The notes beneath the pieces were generated by a model. It worked only from the letters and a program-made list of their open reading frames with translations, was not told where the DNA came from and made no database searches. This document shows positions 1 through 13,035 of a stretch of DNA of 64,000 nucleotides, one piece after another (the stretch's first letter is position 1; each line of letters opens with the position of its first letter). Both the position numbers and the translations under genes were made by a program. Source of the DNA: Ceratorhiza oryzae-sativae (lineage: Eukaryota; Basidiomycota; Agaricomycetes; Cantharellales; Ceratobasidiaceae); the NCBI GenBank assembly GCA_030998015.1, contig JARWMV010000021.1:1-64000 (forward strand), written 5' to 3'.

Positions 1-129
1 ATTTCCAACTAACTGACATCGGAGTCCGATTCTACCCCGTGCCGGTTGAGCTCTTATGAGCTCTCAAGAGCGCTAACGATTGCAGGTTTCATTTCAGGAC
101 CCTCGACCAGCTCAACGCGCTGTTTAGAG

Positions 130-666
130 CTAATTAGACGCGGCTCGTTTTCCTGATGTGTGGCCACAAAAGACCTGGGATTACATCATCTTCCCCGATG
201 AAGCGCCATTCCAGCTTTTCGGCCCAGATAGGTCCGGGTACGATTGGAGGTACCCTAATCATCGATGGCGTCCTCACGGCAGCGAAGTACATCGAAACCC
301 TCCGTAGCGAGCTCCTTGGTACCTTAGCTGAATTCAGGCTCCCACCATCCGACATAATCTTTCAACACGACCGAGATCTAAAGCATATGGCACGCTTGAC
401 CCAGCTCTGGCACCTTAAGCGCTGGGTCGATATCCCGCTGGCCTTCGAAAAGCCCTGGTCCCAACATTATTGAGCATGTATGGATACGGCTAAAGGAGAA
501 GATACACGCTCATCGGCCAATTCCTCGGAATAGAGAAGAACTGTGGGATGGTACTGTGAAGGGGTGGCAGCCCATCTCATCCGACTTCTGTGAGCTCTGG
601 AGGAGCGAGCTGTCGAGGGTGAGTGCTTCGGCCTTATCGAGGCTTAGGGAGCAGTCGACCTGCTAA
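130..666 (+). pseudogene. Tc1/mariner transposase, 3' fragment, frameshifted
   Basis: DDE-type cut-and-paste transposase relic. Read across two frames it shows the family landmarks in order: a second-strand block IIFPDEAPFQLFG with the first catalytic Asp (about 180-220), a block FQHDRDLKHMARLTQLW with the second catalytic Asp (about 360-410), and a PGPNIIEHVW block equivalent to the family's SPDLNPIEHVW with the Glu (about 455-485). The C-terminal tail runs to a TAA at 664-666. Frame changes near 215 and near 450 break the reading frame, and no N-terminal helix-turn-helix part or start codon is visible before about 130. No terminal inverted repeats were recognised. Identification rests on motif order; it is certainly non-functional. 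Confidence 0.75.
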
Positions 667-3036
667 GGTACTCGGTATTCGATAGAGGAATGCCTTCCTA
701 TGTACAGCAGGGGGTTGCTTAAATAAATGCTGTTCGACCGTAGCTGTCTACTACAATAGATAAGAGAGAATGTGCCCGTAAGGTAGAGAGGAGAGATAAG
801 ATGGGCACGCTCTGTGGCCGTGCCATTTGTGTGCGGCGTGTGCGCGCCTCACGACCTCATTACTGATTTCTATGACTCTTTACTACGCAGAGCATTTGCC
901 TTGTATGTGGCCAAGGGCTGAAGCACTCGTTATTAAATGTGTGCCCAGGCCGTCATGTGATGATAGACCCAAAATAGGCTTCGCTCTCCCAACCACCACT
1001 CTCTACAGTCTCCGAATCTCACAAAATTCGGTGGGCACACCCACCCGACATTTCTCTACAACTCTTATTAATGGCCCGAGGCACAAACCCTACTGCGTCG
1101 TAAGTTGCCAGCGCAACGTTATGCTTTTGGCACGTGGTTGATTTATTTTGTCCGTAAGTGTATTTGACGACCCGCATATGACTATCAAGATACTCGATTG
1201 TTCTTGATAACAGAAAATTTTAACTACTCCGTCTGATAACCCGCCCGCAACTTTTGCATTTGGAAAGGCATGTACAACCCAGCCTATGGTCTAAACAACT
1301 CTTCATGATAGTCCAGAGGAACATAGAGTCTCAAATTTTTGAGGTTCACGAGTACTTGAAGAACCTTCACCTGTTGATATCTGTACCACGAGTATATGTA
1401 TACGTCACGCTATATGCGCGGAGCGCAGTGTACTTAAGAACGAGTAAAAGTATCTTATATTCAAGTATGCGGATGGCCACCTACGCAGTGAAACAGCGCT
1501 CCTTATATACGCCCAAGAAAGGCGTTCTAGCACATTGTAGAACATTGGGCAACCCTCTGGCATATGCTTATGCGAGCGTGTGATTGCTAGAAAATTCTAG
1601 TACATTCGACATTCTACATTTAGATTCTACATCACCAAGGTAGGCGCATCCGGAAGATTCGTTTGACTTCTGGTTGATATCGCAACCGCAAAACGACGAG
1701 GTTGGTCCAGCAAGTTGTCGATAGGATAGCACTGCGTCAACAGAATGGTCAAACTCTAGGGTGGAGAGTAGTTTAACAGTTCAGTAGAACGATGAGATCA
1801 GGTTGAGATATGAAGCTCAACTAAGCAGCAACATCGCCAACAAGTCGTTGACCAGACACCATCCTGCAATGCAATGCTCAAGCTCAAGAGGAATCACTGG
1901 CATTCAGAGCAGGTAGGCTGTTTCCTGGATAGAGCTTTCCACCAAACGGCTGGTAGGCAGTTCGTGATCGACAGGTAGTTAGGTGAAAAACGACACTAGG
2001 TGAGCGGATTGTGTTGGATTTTAGTGTTTCGAGCATGTAATGTGGACATGTGACTCCATTTATGTATGCGCTACCGGAGTTTGTATTCCCTCAGTTCTTG
2101 TTCGGATTCGTGCCTTGAGCTGAGAATCATACTATCTACAGCTCCCCCGAAAACTTCCCTGCCAAAAAATCGTTAGCCACATGGTAACCCCTGATAAGTA
2201 CCCCATCTGGTGTCTTATGATACACGATGATACTTTTCGGTTACGAACAATGTGATAGCCCCCACACCCCAAGCGCGCTTTGATTTATTCAAGAGATAAT
2301 GTTATCCTGGTAAATAATGTGGCTTGGGCCGGTGATTTGCTGATCATTTCCGGTATACCTTCAGGGTTATTTTCATTTTGCTGAATCGCTAAGCCATTCA
2401 CATCATTCCTCTGGCTGTGGTGACATCAAGCGGGGACAAATATGCTCAACACCGGCGCCTGGGACCGCTTGCCGCCAGTGGCGTTGGTTGCAAGGTCACG
2501 AGGGATGGTGCCAGTCTTATAAACGTTAACCCTAGTGAGCCTGCGCACTCTACATCACCGACTGCATGCAACGTGAGTGGCTGGCTGTCGGTCGAGGAAA
2601 AGGATACTAATATATGGCTTGGCCGAATACGCCTGGCTCGTGTATGGTCAATTTAAAGGTTGGAATGGAAATTTCAAGATGTTGGCATCCGGTTCAAGAA
2701 GACCACTCGGACCATCCAGCGCTTACATGCTTTTATATGTCCATAGCACCGATATCAAGCTGGTTTCATGTAATGTCACGTGATAGCGTGCCTGGATCAC
2801 TCAACTCCAATCACTCCGTGGAGGCGCCCGAATAGAAATAATATCTCCCACGAGGCTTATCTATGACACGCCTAGCAACCCGCTTGAAGCCAAATATATG
2901 ATGGCGTACTAAAATCATATTTCGGAGCCGCCGAAAAATCTCGATTTAAGCCCATGGTCGTATCGCCAAACTCAAACGATTTTCTCCCTCCATTCTCTCG
3001 AGCGCCCCGCCGCCCGTCTCGTCTCTCGTTTTTCTG
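667..3036. other. Gene-free stretch upstream of the GH71 gene
   Basis: No convincing coding region was found on either strand. Open frames here are short (up to about 110 codons) and show no family motif. Around 1073-1100 a short ATG frame runs into a GTAAGT-like site, but nothing downstream continues it. The stretch 1380-1640 is AT-rich with repeated TTCTA/TTCTAC words and may be transposon debris. The promoter of the glucanase gene should lie in the last few hundred bases; no clear TATA box was seen. Confidence 0.5.
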
Positions 3037-5021
3037 ATGATTTCTAAGATTCTTGTACTCGCACTTGCCAGTGGCCTGGTATCCGTCGCCTCCGCTCGTT
3101 CCCATACGAGGCGTGCTGCCTCCAAAGCTGTGGGTTAATTTCGACTATGAGAACTTCTTGCTTAGTCAAGCTCCTCGCAGGTCTTCTCACATTTTATCGT
3201 CGGAAATTCCTACAATTTCGACTCTGCTCTCTGGGCGTCGAATATCAAGTTGGCATCCTCCAAGGGGATCGACGCGTTCACTTTGAACGTTGGACCTGAT
3301 GTCTGGCAGCCGGACCGTGTGAAGACAGCATTCGACACCGCGCGACAGGCTGCGCCCGGTTTCAAAAGTGCGTCTTTTCTCTCTGTGATAAACGGCGTGT
3401 GGCTCAATCCTCGGCGCTCTCAAGTGTCCCTGTCGTTCGACATGACCGAACTTCCCTGTGGAAGCGTTGAGGACGGCCAGCGCTTAATCAACAATTTCCT
3501 GTCACCTATCAAGGCACACCCAAGTCGGTACCTGATTGATTCGAAAATGTTGGTATCCACGTTCGCAGGACAATGGTGTAGGTTTCATACGCTCGCCACC
3601 TGCTGATGCCAAATATCTGACCTTGATAAAGGCACTTTTGGTCAAGCAAACCCATCTGACGGATGGAAATGGTTCCTCGCAGCGGCCGGAACGCCTATTT
3701 ATTTCATGCCGAACTTCCAGATCGATGTTTCGGAGCTCTCTTCAACCTGGACCTGGTTGGACGGATACAGTACGCCTTTTGCCCGCATTTCGCGTTTTGG
3801 TTCGATGCTCAACTGATTGTCTGCAGAGCTATGGAATGCCTGGTCACTGACTCGACAAGACAACAACCAGTGGTATGTCCTGCCATAAGTCGACACTCTG
3901 CTACCGTCTGACACGGGAGACTCGTTTCGTAGGGCAGATGATGCTTGGTACATGCAACACACCCGACCAGGTCAGGGCTACCTTACACTCGTTTCTCCTT
4001 GGTATTTTTCCCACAGACCGGGCGTGAGTATTTGACAAGGGTTCTATATCAAGTGCAGCTATCTGATGCCATCGTGCTTTACCAGTCTCCAAACAACCGA
4101 TATTACCGCGGTGACAACTTCATGTACACCAATCGCTGGAGGCAGTTGATTCAAAATCGGAATTCACTTACCGCCGTTGAAGTTGGGAGCTGGAATGACT
4201 ATGGGGAGTCGCACGTAGGTGTTTCGTTTGGTCAGTCACCACGACGGTAACTAACCAGCCATCAGTATATCGGACCTCTTACGGGGAGTATACCCGCCAA
4301 CACTCCCTATGTCAATTCCAACTCTGGCCACAATGGTAGTTAGCTGCATAGCCTTGATTAATTTCGATGTTGATGGTTTCGGCATTGTAGCATGGGCGGA
4401 TCTGACATCGTTCTATTCGAGATGGTTCAAGACTGGCAGTGCTCCGGCCATCACCAAAGACAAGTTCGTCAACTTGCTTTGAGGCATGATCGAACGCTGA
4501 CATATATGCGCAGGGTTTATATGTGGGCCCGACCGCATCCCAAAGATGCCGGGATTTGTTACAGCGACGGCATTGGAGCAGTCCCGAATGCAAACTGGGC
4601 TGATGATTTACTATACGTTTCCGGTATGTATCGGGCTGCGTGTTTGGTGGACATGTGTGTTCTAACGGCCCATGTCGCAGTATTTTTAAAAGCGCCAGCT
4701 CAGGTCAACTGCGCTTCGGGCGGTAACCAATCGGGCGTCAAGAACTTGAATGCGGGTGTCAACGAGTTTACCGTTCCTCTTTCCAGTGGGGGTGTGAGCT
4801 GCTTGGTCAGTATATATATAACATTGTACCACTGTTGGCCGTTGTAACACTATCTTAGGTCACGCGTAACGGGGCGACGGTTATCAACTACAAGCCCTCT
4901 GGGTTCAGCTTCACCACATCGCCTTCGATCTGCAGCGTGAGTACATGTATTACTTCGGGTAGACAAAGGCTCACCCTATGTAATCAAGATGAACGCCTGG
5001 ACCGGGATGAAGAGTGCTTAG
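3037..5021 (+). CDS. Secreted GH71 alpha-1,3-glucanase (mutanase)
   Basis: Glycoside hydrolase family 71 enzyme, which cleaves alpha-1,3-glucan of fungal cell walls outside the cell. The first 20 residues are a signal peptide (MISKILVLALASGLVSVASA). The model has 13 exons: 3037-3129, 3181-3367, 3425-3577, 3632-3769, 3827-3872, 3933-4023, 4059-4214, 4266-4335, 4391-4463, 4514-4623, 4681-4805, 4859-4936 and 4989-5021. They sum to 1,353 nt, or 450 codons plus stop, in one frame. Family landmarks in order are HFIVGN, GIDAFTLNVG, SFDMTELPC, LWNAWS, VSPW, VEVGSWNDYGESH and YMWARPHPKDA. Introns are 50-60 bp except one of 35 bp at 4024-4058, the least certain boundary. Length is normal for a GH71 catalytic domain plus a small C-terminal beta region. 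It converges on the transcription factor gene, with 451 bp between stops. Confidence 0.9.
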
Positions 5022-5472
5022 CTGTTTAATGTGTCTGGCTTGTGTATACCTCTTCTGTCATCTTGTTGTATTTTCTGGTTGTACTGTGGTTGTACTCGAA
5101 CTCCAGGCAGTTTTTTTTTTTTTTGATGTGTTTATCTGGTGTGAGTAGGCCTTGAAATCACTGGTAACCAGCGCACCGCCTTGGCTGGGTCTTGGTTTCA
5201 TGCAGCTTGAGTACTCGATTGTTTAGGCTTTACATTGGTCGTTGAGGCACCGTTCGAATCTGAAACGTGAGCCAAGGCCAAGCATATGGTTCCGGAAGCT
5301 CTGGATCAAGCTCACACAAGGATGACAAACAGCACGCATTGAGGCAAAATGTAACGAGTGTGATTAAAGTCCCACCACGATTGGCTCATACAGGGTCTAA
5401 CATATACAAAATTAACGCGACAGACATGCTATCATAATCCCGAAAGCGGAAATTCTAAGATACATGATACAG
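5022..5472. other. Convergent intergenic region
   Basis: 451 bp between two converging stop codons. It holds a 14-nt T run at about 5111-5124 and presumably the 3' untranslated regions of both genes. No coding sequence seen. Confidence 0.5.
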
Positions 5473-8400
5473 CTAGCTACTCCCCCCACCAATCCCCTGC
5501 TGATTCACAATAGCATCGACCAGACCCTCCCAATAACCCCAACCTTCCGGCGCTTTCCCAACCCCACTTCCGCTTCTCACTCTTTCGCCACTTCCAGGTG
5601 CGAGCAATCGTTCGGGTGTATCCGGCGCGTGAAGATTCGAGACGAGATGGTTGGGAGATCCCGCGCCTTCCTCTCCACCCGTGCTTCCAGCGGTGGAACT
5701 AGGCGCATCAAGCGCAGCACCGTACCCGTTCAGCCCAAACGCGTCCATCCCGCCAAGGCCCAGACCGATGTCGCCCATGCCAGAAGCAGAAGAACCGAGG
5801 TTCGACCAGTCGAATCCAAGCCCGATCCCTGGATTTGCCATGGCGTATTGCCAACTCGCTTGATCGAACAGAGTTTGGGTATCGTCGGTAAATGGAAGCG
5901 CATCGGTCGCGAGAGAATTGAATCCGGCTGGAGGTGTGCCATCTGCGTTGGATCCCCCGAGACCGAGCATGAGTAGGGGGGAAACGGTGCGCGGGGCTGG
6001 GGATAAAAGGCTCTGTGCTTCACGGGGGGTGGCTGGGCTTCGAGTAACGCTGGACGATCGACGGTTGTTGGATATGGTAAATGTGGTGGCCGTGGGTGAG
6101 GAGAAGGAAACGGGAGCAAAAGGTGTCGTCGGGGAGAGACCGGGTGGAAGTGGTGGGTTATCAATGACGTTCGGGGTTCCGATTGTCATGGACGAGACGC
6201 TTGTGCGAGATCGTGGTCGAAGGCCGTGAGGGGGCGAAGCACGATTCGTGGGTGCAAAGGGTGAGTCGATGGTGCGGCCTCTTGCTGGCCGAGAGGGGCG
6301 GATTTGGTTGGGGGGTTGGGAGGTCATGGTCGGAGTGGACCCAGGTTTCATGGGCGAACGCAGACGAAGCGCGTCGTCTGCTTTGGCGCGGAAGAGCTGG
6401 ATAATTTTGACTTCACGCGCAGACGTGACGTCGTGCGCGGCCTGGTTTGCGTGAAGTTGAATGAACTGCAGGTTGCGTGAGTAACAATCGAACGGACATG
6501 TCAAATGTGCTCACGTCGTCGAGGTATCCCCGAAGCTCGGCGGCGTTTGGACCAGCGGGATTCAACAGAAGCGCGATACCGAGGATCATGGTAGAGCTAG
6601 AATATGTCAAAGAAATGTCGCGAGTGAGGGAACATGGCCACTCACTTGAACAGGCGGTATAAACCGCCCATGTGGTCCCGGCGTGCCCTGTTTTCCGGCC
6701 ACACCACCTCTTGCCTAAAGATTTCTCGACATCGTCGGTCGATTCGAGCCGCTTCAAAGCAAGCCGCTCGGGAAGGGTCGTACCTGACATGATTGTGAGC
6801 AAAGGAGGACAATGGTCGAGTAGCGTGACATACTTTTCGCCCGCACGAAGCACGTACGGTCGGTGCAATGCGATACGAACATACTGAACCTCGGTGTTGA
6901 TCATGAACCTATGGAGGGCAAGAAACGGATACGCTCCAGGCTCTTCGCCAAGGTCGCTTGGCCGAGCCCGCTCTGTCGTTTCCTGCATCGGCTCGTCCGG
7001 GTGTGAGCTTCCTTCTCGATCTCGGGGCCGACTCGCGCTGCGATCTCGGTTTTGAGCCTGGGTCTGGCGAACGCGCTCTCGAAGCTTTTCGCCTCCGTCA
7101 ATTTTGTACAGTGCTGGGAGGGCTTCCCAAAAGGTGACGAGCTCCCGATCAAGTTCGAGAACGGTGTCGTAGTGACGTCCGGCCGCGAGATCTTGAAAGT
7201 GTTCGATGACGCGGGATGTGATGTGTGCCAAGCGATGCCGAAGCGCCATAAAGGCCCATCGGGTGACCTTGTACTCGCCCTCGGCATCGGCCGCGGCCGC
7301 TTCGTCCTCGGCGTCCTCGTCCAACCGAACGTTTCCGGGCTCTTGGACATCGCAATCGCCGACGCGAACGCCCATGGGCCGGCCGAGCATGAGGCACATG
7401 CTGGCGTCGGCGTAGAAAAGATGAGACCATAATCGACGTCGATGTTCGGTTTCGGCCGGGGAAAGGCCGAATCGTGCGCCGTCGCGATGGAGACCGAGCG
7501 CCTGGGCCAGGCGGAGGGTGGCGCCGAGGAGGGACCAGCCGTCGGCAGGTGTTCGGATGATGATCAAGAATCGGGCGGCGAGAAGATGAGCGCAGATGAG
7601 GGTGGTTGTTGCTGGTAGGAGAGCCGCGATCGAGGCTGCGCGTCTGTCTGGCGGCCAGTCAGGCAAGGCGCATGGTAGGGAACGACGTGATACTCACACG
7701 AGTGAAAGTATCGCCTTGCTTGGGACTTGACATCGAGCTGCTTGGACATGGTCCGAGGTAGACAGAACGTGGTGGTGGCGATGATCATGAACAGCAGGGG
7801 AAGGAAGATGATGTGAATCGCGCCATCGTCGCCGTCCTCGCGAGAGGGCCCCCAGGTAAAGGCGTTGAGCTCGTCAAAGGAGCGTCGGATGTCGCTTTCG
7901 GGCAGAGGGAAGCGCACGGGGTTGATGTCGCGGAAAAAGATGTCGAAGATGGTGTTGATGTCGTCCTTGGGCGGGAGCTCGGACAGGAGCGTGAGGAGGA
8001 CATCGGCAGTGCAGGCGCCGTCCTTGACTGCTTGGCGGAGAGCGAGGTTGGCCTGGGTGGTGCGGGCGGATATGGTAGACTGGGCGTGGGTGGCGCCAGC
8101 GTTGCCGCGGACCTCGGCCTCGATGGAAGTGGACGTGACCGAGGGCAGGGCGTTTCCGCCGAAATAGTTGCCGGCGGCGCCGTTGAGGCCGCCGTCGAGA
8201 TGCTCCTCGCGCTCCTCGGTGGTGCGCCGCTCGGTGCTGGCGGGGCTGGAACGACGACCGTCTGACCCGGTGTTCGGGCCAGGTCTGGGGCCGGTGGTTT
8301 CGCGTGCAAGCAGCCCGTCGAGGAGATGCTCGACGCGGGCGAGGCGGGCGCGCAGGTCGCCGTGTTCATCGCCGTCCTCGAAGGGGCGACACGAGTCGGC

Positions 8401-8579
8401 GATGCCGCGCTGGACGCAGGGCGCACAGGGGATCTTGCGGTCGCACTTGTGTTTCCGGCGGTTGCACTGGGAAGCGGGTGAGACAGGGGGCGGAGGGGGG
8501 CGGGCAAGAGACAGACCTCGACGCAGGCATAGTGCATGCGCTTGCGCTTCTTGGTGGTCGGCTGGTCGGTCGTGCTCAT
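5473..8579 (-). CDS. Zn2Cys6 fungal transcription factor with Fungal_trans domain
   Basis: Nuclear DNA-binding regulator. Six exons on the minus strand: 8579-8517, 8466-7698, 7647-6834, 6783-6646, 6596-6515 and 6465-5473, joined by five 49-50 bp introns; total 953 codons including stop. Residues 19-47 form a binuclear zinc cluster (Cys 19, 22, 29, 35, 38, 47), and the first intron falls between Cys19 and Cys22. A short leucine-rich stretch follows, then the fungal transcription-factor middle-homology domain from about residue 185 to 620, with the block FDIFFRDINPVRFPLP and an LRLAQALGLHRDG helix. The C-terminal 300 residues are Ser/Pro/Gly-rich and probably disordered. Targets cannot be told from sequence. 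The neighbouring glucanase is convergent, so a regulatory link is only possible. Start chosen because it gives the zinc cluster a short basic N-terminus (KKRKR). Confidence 0.9.
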
Positions 8580-11223
8580 GGTCGATCGCCGCCATAGGCT
8601 GTGGGCGGGTGCGGTGCGGGGAACGCCAAGCTGGTTTATACGCCATCACATGTCCGCGGGGGGCTCCGCTCGGAGTCGATCGGCGTCTGGGGCCGTCCCG
8701 GAACAGCCAATCACAGCGCATCGATCCCCCACACGTGAGCGCCTTCCGAGCGGCCCCGGTCGCGCCAGGAACTGCCTTGCGCGCTGTCCACGATCGTCCT
8801 AGCTCGCTGTACCACTGCCAGCCCCCATCGGCCAATCCGTGGTCGCGGTCGGGACGCCTAGGAACTCGCATCCCCACCGGACCTCGCCATCCGCAGCTTC
8901 GACATAATTCGACGGCGCCCCCCGACACACATTCCGGCGCATCGCTTCCAGAACATTCAGCCTGCCGGCACGTGGCCATCGGTGATGCTCCCCAACGCTT
9001 GCTCGATGACCATTCTGGGCGCTGGTGCTTTGTCTTGAAACGCGTGTTCCTCGCGGCTGCCCTCGACGCCCATTCACTATGTTCATGAACCCACTGGCAC
9101 TCGTGTTTGGTTCTCTTGCCTCTGCCGGGCTTCTTGCCTGATCGGCCCGCGTTTTCATGCTGGTCACTTCAAATACAAAACGCAATCTCTGGCCACCCTG
9201 GTCGGCCTGCTTCAGGATGTTGTGGCTCGAGGACTCTTTCCGAGCCAGCCCGCTTCTCTCATGACGAAATTCTCGACAAATACTCTTTTGCCATTTGACA
9301 GAGGTTAATCTTGGCCATATCCTCAACGATCCCGGCCTTGGACTCGACACGTCATCAGCTTCTGTTCGCTCGGCCTGCAATCACTTTATCGTGTCAATTT
9401 CGGTCACTGCGTTCCATCCTATACAATTGCTTTACCAGGCTGATTTCACGAGCCTCGAATTTATCTACGGGTCGGAAAACTTGCACAACCGGCTGTCTTG
9501 TTAACCTCGTCAACACATGTGAATCAACTTCATTTCTCCCACATTGTGGTGGCGAGCTCGGTCGATCCTTAACACACCAGAGCCACCCCATCATCTCTTG
9601 GCTTGTCCTAGCCGAGCAACTTATCTACAGGTGCTAGGGATACCCGGTCAAATTCGGGTTCCCATCTGGGAGCTGATCTGGGACATCAAAGACCAAGACC
9701 GAGCACCCGTCGGGGCTTTGTTTGCAAAACAGTACGGGATCGCGCCGGATGCTTAGACTGAAGCTTTGGGGATGGGCATCGAGAAGCTAGGACAGACCCT
9801 CTAGTCGTAACTGCGATCGTGTGTGGCGAGGCTCAACCCGAAATGGTCTAGCTATAATGCCAGGCTCGACCCTCCCGTTTAAGCTACTCACAAACGAAAA
9901 GTCGGTAATCGTCCTTGCGAATACCACGATTTTTTCCCACGACGTGCAAGCGGAGACATTCCAAAAAGAGAACCACTAGACCATGGGCAGAGCCCTCCAT
10001 CAGTTCCAGACAATGTATTGCTGACCCGATTCTCACCGAACTCTCACGCAGGGAGGTTTTACACGAGCTAGATACGAATGTACTTAGCTCAACTACGAAG
10101 GTAGAGAACTTTGTATTTACTGTACCTAGATACGAATGTACTACAAGGGACAGTGAGAACGAGAAATAAATGAAGAAAAGAAAGAGGGAAAAAAAACTGT
10201 ACCTTAGCTCAACTACGAAGGTAGAGAACTAAGGAAAGAAAATTTTCACTGGTGCGCACATAACATCAGAAATGGACAAACAGGTACAAACACACCGCAT
10301 ACATGAACGGATATGATTGTAAATTCAACACGAACGTCCTTGTTTCAGGCGAGATGTTCGTGTTGGGGTTGGAATCGATATTGTGGAATCGTGTTGCTTG
10401 AGCATGTGTAAATGATCGGGAATTGAATTCTTGTCCCAGGATCGTGCGCAATTCTCTCCTGTTTAGATTTCGTATCAAATTTTCCGCCTCTTCGCAGCTA
10501 AGCTAAGCATATAATACTACTTGCTGGGAACCTCTATGCGCATAGGAGAGGGATGCAATCACGCGAAAAGAAATTCACCGTGAGGTTTGGACTAATTCGA
10601 GGGCAGTTTCACCCCTTCATCTGCTTTGTTGTCTTGGAGCAAATCAAACAGACTCATTGCGCACATCACCATTTCTCAGAGTAGCACCTCACACATCATT
10701 CCTGGGTTCTTGCAGAATAGAACAAATCGTATTGGTTGTCAGGCGATTTGTAGTCGCACCATGTGCCGGCGCTTCTGAAGCACAAAAACAGATCGATCCG
10801 TCGCGGGACCGTGGAATGAGTTGATACAATTCAAATATAGATATGAATCTCAAGTTAAACGGTGTGCAAGCAAATGGCTATCGGCCGAACCATTAACGGG
10901 TGATCGCGGGGCTCCAGGTCCAAGCACATTCGCACGGTATGTGATCAACGCGAGGCGGCAGTCGAGCTATAGTAGGGGGATAGGGGAGAAGGCGAGCGGG
11001 TGCGATTCGGGAAGCAACGAGTGTGGTAAGCACCAGGAGAGATACGACCGAGTCCGAGGGCGACGTTTCGTGGGGCGCGAACCCTGCGACCGACCCGCCT
11101 AATTTAATCCCCCATTAACAATGCCATAACGCGTGTCCGCATGCGAGCAAGTGCACCATATTGCATCTATGCCATCGTGCCTCGGGTCGGGGGCTGGAAT
11201 ATATGCTTTCCAGCTGTTGGGGT
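8580..11223. other. Long non-coding stretch upstream of the regulator gene
   Basis: No supported gene. The GC-rich part to about 9070 is the likely promoter and 5' leader of the minus-strand regulator. A 20-codon signal-peptide-like frame begins at 9079 but stops at once. A 70-codon frame at 9544-9756 has no recognisable motif. A short direct repeat at 10083-10230 is listed separately. Confidence 0.45.
10083..10230. repeat. 28-bp direct repeat, 120 bp apart
   Basis: The same 28 bases occur at 10083-10110 and 10203-10230, exactly 120 bp apart. A second shared word around GATACGAATGTACT occurs at 10071-10084 and 10130-10143. Function unknown; probably local duplication. Confidence 0.7.
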
Positions 11224-11457
11224 TGTAGAATATGAATGTACATACTCGAATGATCTAGAATGTGTATGATTCAGTAATCGAGTCAAGTGTAAATGCCTCA
11301 TGTACATGCACAGCAGCAGAGCGTATAACTCACATGTATTCTTAGGGCATAATTAAGGGCTCTACGAGCCCCTCGTACTCCATCGTTTTACCCGCGCGCG
11401 CACATTCCTTTTGTAAAATGATTCTATAAAATAAATATATACGTTTGATTTCTATAG
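11224..11457 (+). repeat. Solo LTR-like repeat, copy 1
   Basis: About 234 bp beginning TGTAGAA and ending near TTTGATTTCTATAG. It matches 14717-14944 along its length: an ACTCGAATG block, ATTCA...CGAGTCAAGTGT, a GCGCAGCAG-like block, then ATATA...TTTGATTTCTA. The better-kept copy begins TGTAGAA and ends TTCTACA, a short inverted terminal pair as in LTRs. No clean target duplication. Probably a solo LTR of a small retrotransposon; a MITE is the alternative. Confidence 0.5.
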
Positions 11458-11813
11458 TAGTGTACTCTCTTTTGGCCTTGTTAGTTGTTCGTCCTGCGAG
11501 TGTAAGAAAAGCGAGATAAACATATTCGTATTATATCGTATGTTATTATTATATCTCAAAACGAACTTTGAGTGTTGAATGAATAGAACCTGATAATGCA
11601 GGGAAACATTTGATCTTCATCCTTCATTTCTACCTAGTCGAATCCACTCAGCGTCGTCCACTTTGCAAGGGTCCCAAGTAGATTTAGTACGCAGAATGAG
11701 CTTCCTTCCTTGAATATTATTAGTCTGAAACTCTCAGCGCATACATGTCTGTTTAAGACTCACTTGGGAAGCAGCCTTAATGGGTCGTACAACTCCACAA
11801 GTGGATGAAGCCT

Positions 11814-12383
11814 TTAATTTGCAGGATTTCTGGTCGGCGAAACCTTGTTAACTAGGGCGACGGCGGGCTGTGGTTCAGAGTTTGTTGCACGTTGGGATGT
11901 AATGCTATGACATTGGTAGTCGGACAGCTTGATCTTCATCAATGGGAGGGATGACCGATTGAGGTTAAAACCCACCACTCTGTTGAAAAAAAGACTTGGG
12001 ACAGCCCGTTGCTGCTCCACTTCCATCGCGCTACTCGATCTGCTGAACGAGTTTGGCCAGTCGGCGTTATCCATGGCGGGAGGAAGCTCAAAGTCGCCAT
12101 CCAGCTCGGCTTCACAGGCCACGGTGTAAGGGTATGACTTTGATAGAGCACTTTGTTTGGTGGATAGATCTGGGAAGAGTCTCGCAGCCGAAGCGTGCGT
12201 CCGTCTCACACCAATTTCCAACTCCCAACTTCCCACATCAGGGCGTGCGCGGGCCTTTACTTCGTCGACTCCACACCTATTTTCGAGACAATCGGAACTG
12301 ATTTTTGTAATTGACGAGCATCGGTCACGAGCCTCGCGTTGAACGTTGGTTCGCGGTGGTGAGTCGGTAGCTTTAGGAGTCAT
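11814..12383 (-). CDS. Hypothetical 189-aa open frame
   Basis: Longest frame in this neighbourhood (189 codons, minus strand), Ser- and Arg-rich, with no motif I recognise. The middle part (ELDGDFELPP...) has plausible composition, but there is no supporting homology, no clear intron set and no transmembrane or signal segment. It may be one exon of a larger gene or chance. Treat as a candidate only. Confidence 0.25.
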   Translation of the reverse strand: MTPKATDSPPRTNVQREARDRCSSITKISSDCLENRCGVDEVKARARPDVGSWELEIGVRRTHASAARLFPDLSTKQSALSKSYPYTVACEAELDGDFELPPAMDNADWPNSFSRSSSAMEVEQQRAVPSLFFNRVVGFNLNRSSLPLMKIKLSDYQCHSITSQRATNSEPQPAVALVNKVSPTRNPAN

Positions 12384-13035
12384 ATCGATTCGCCTATGAA
12401 GGCTGGGACAATCGCTGCGTGTCAGCAGGCTGCTACCAGTAAAATTGAAACATGGCGCTCACCTATCGATGGGGTTTCTCCCTGGCGATGTTTGCTATTT
12501 AAGAGTTGATAAGCCGACATTGGTGTCTAAATGATGCGCACCTGGCTCCCCTCAGAGTGCCTGAGCGAGGAATTAGCGTAGGCGATGTCGAGTTAATAAG
12601 AGCCCGACTCACGTAACAAATTGCATCACCACTGTATTGAAGGTAGTCCGGCCGGAATTCTCGCTGGGCGCTCAAAAGCGGTCGAAAGGACGTGTTGAAC
12701 ACTGTGGGCCGGCGAGTTCAATTAAATACGTTGGCCTATCAGCCTTGGCCTGACCACTTCAGCCTCACATTTCTGCTGACGGGACCAGAAGCTCCCCCCT
12801 CCAATAATAAATCAAGATTAGATTAAAATGCGCTAGGCTGCCTTGGCGCAGGTAATTTCCGACATATTACAAAGGATTCGTGCTGGACGCTGAGGTGGAG
12901 GATGGTGAAAAGAATTCGGGTTACACCTGCAAATCTCGTTTGAATTTCGAGGTCACGGAATTGTAGAAAGTGCATGGGATTATTGCTGTTTCACATAAAG
13001 TTGGCGGACCGTTTATTTTTTGATCAAATAAATAT

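Noticed and set aside
1073..1200. Possible gene start with a GTAAGT donor
   Set aside because: No continuing exon with coding character could be found downstream.
8168..9088. 306-codon plus-strand frame over the regulator gene
   Set aside because: Arg/Ser-rich shadow of GC-rich coding sequence on the other strand.
8799..9380. 193-codon minus-strand frame upstream of the regulator
   Set aside because: No motif, atypical composition, probably chance in GC-rich promoter sequence.
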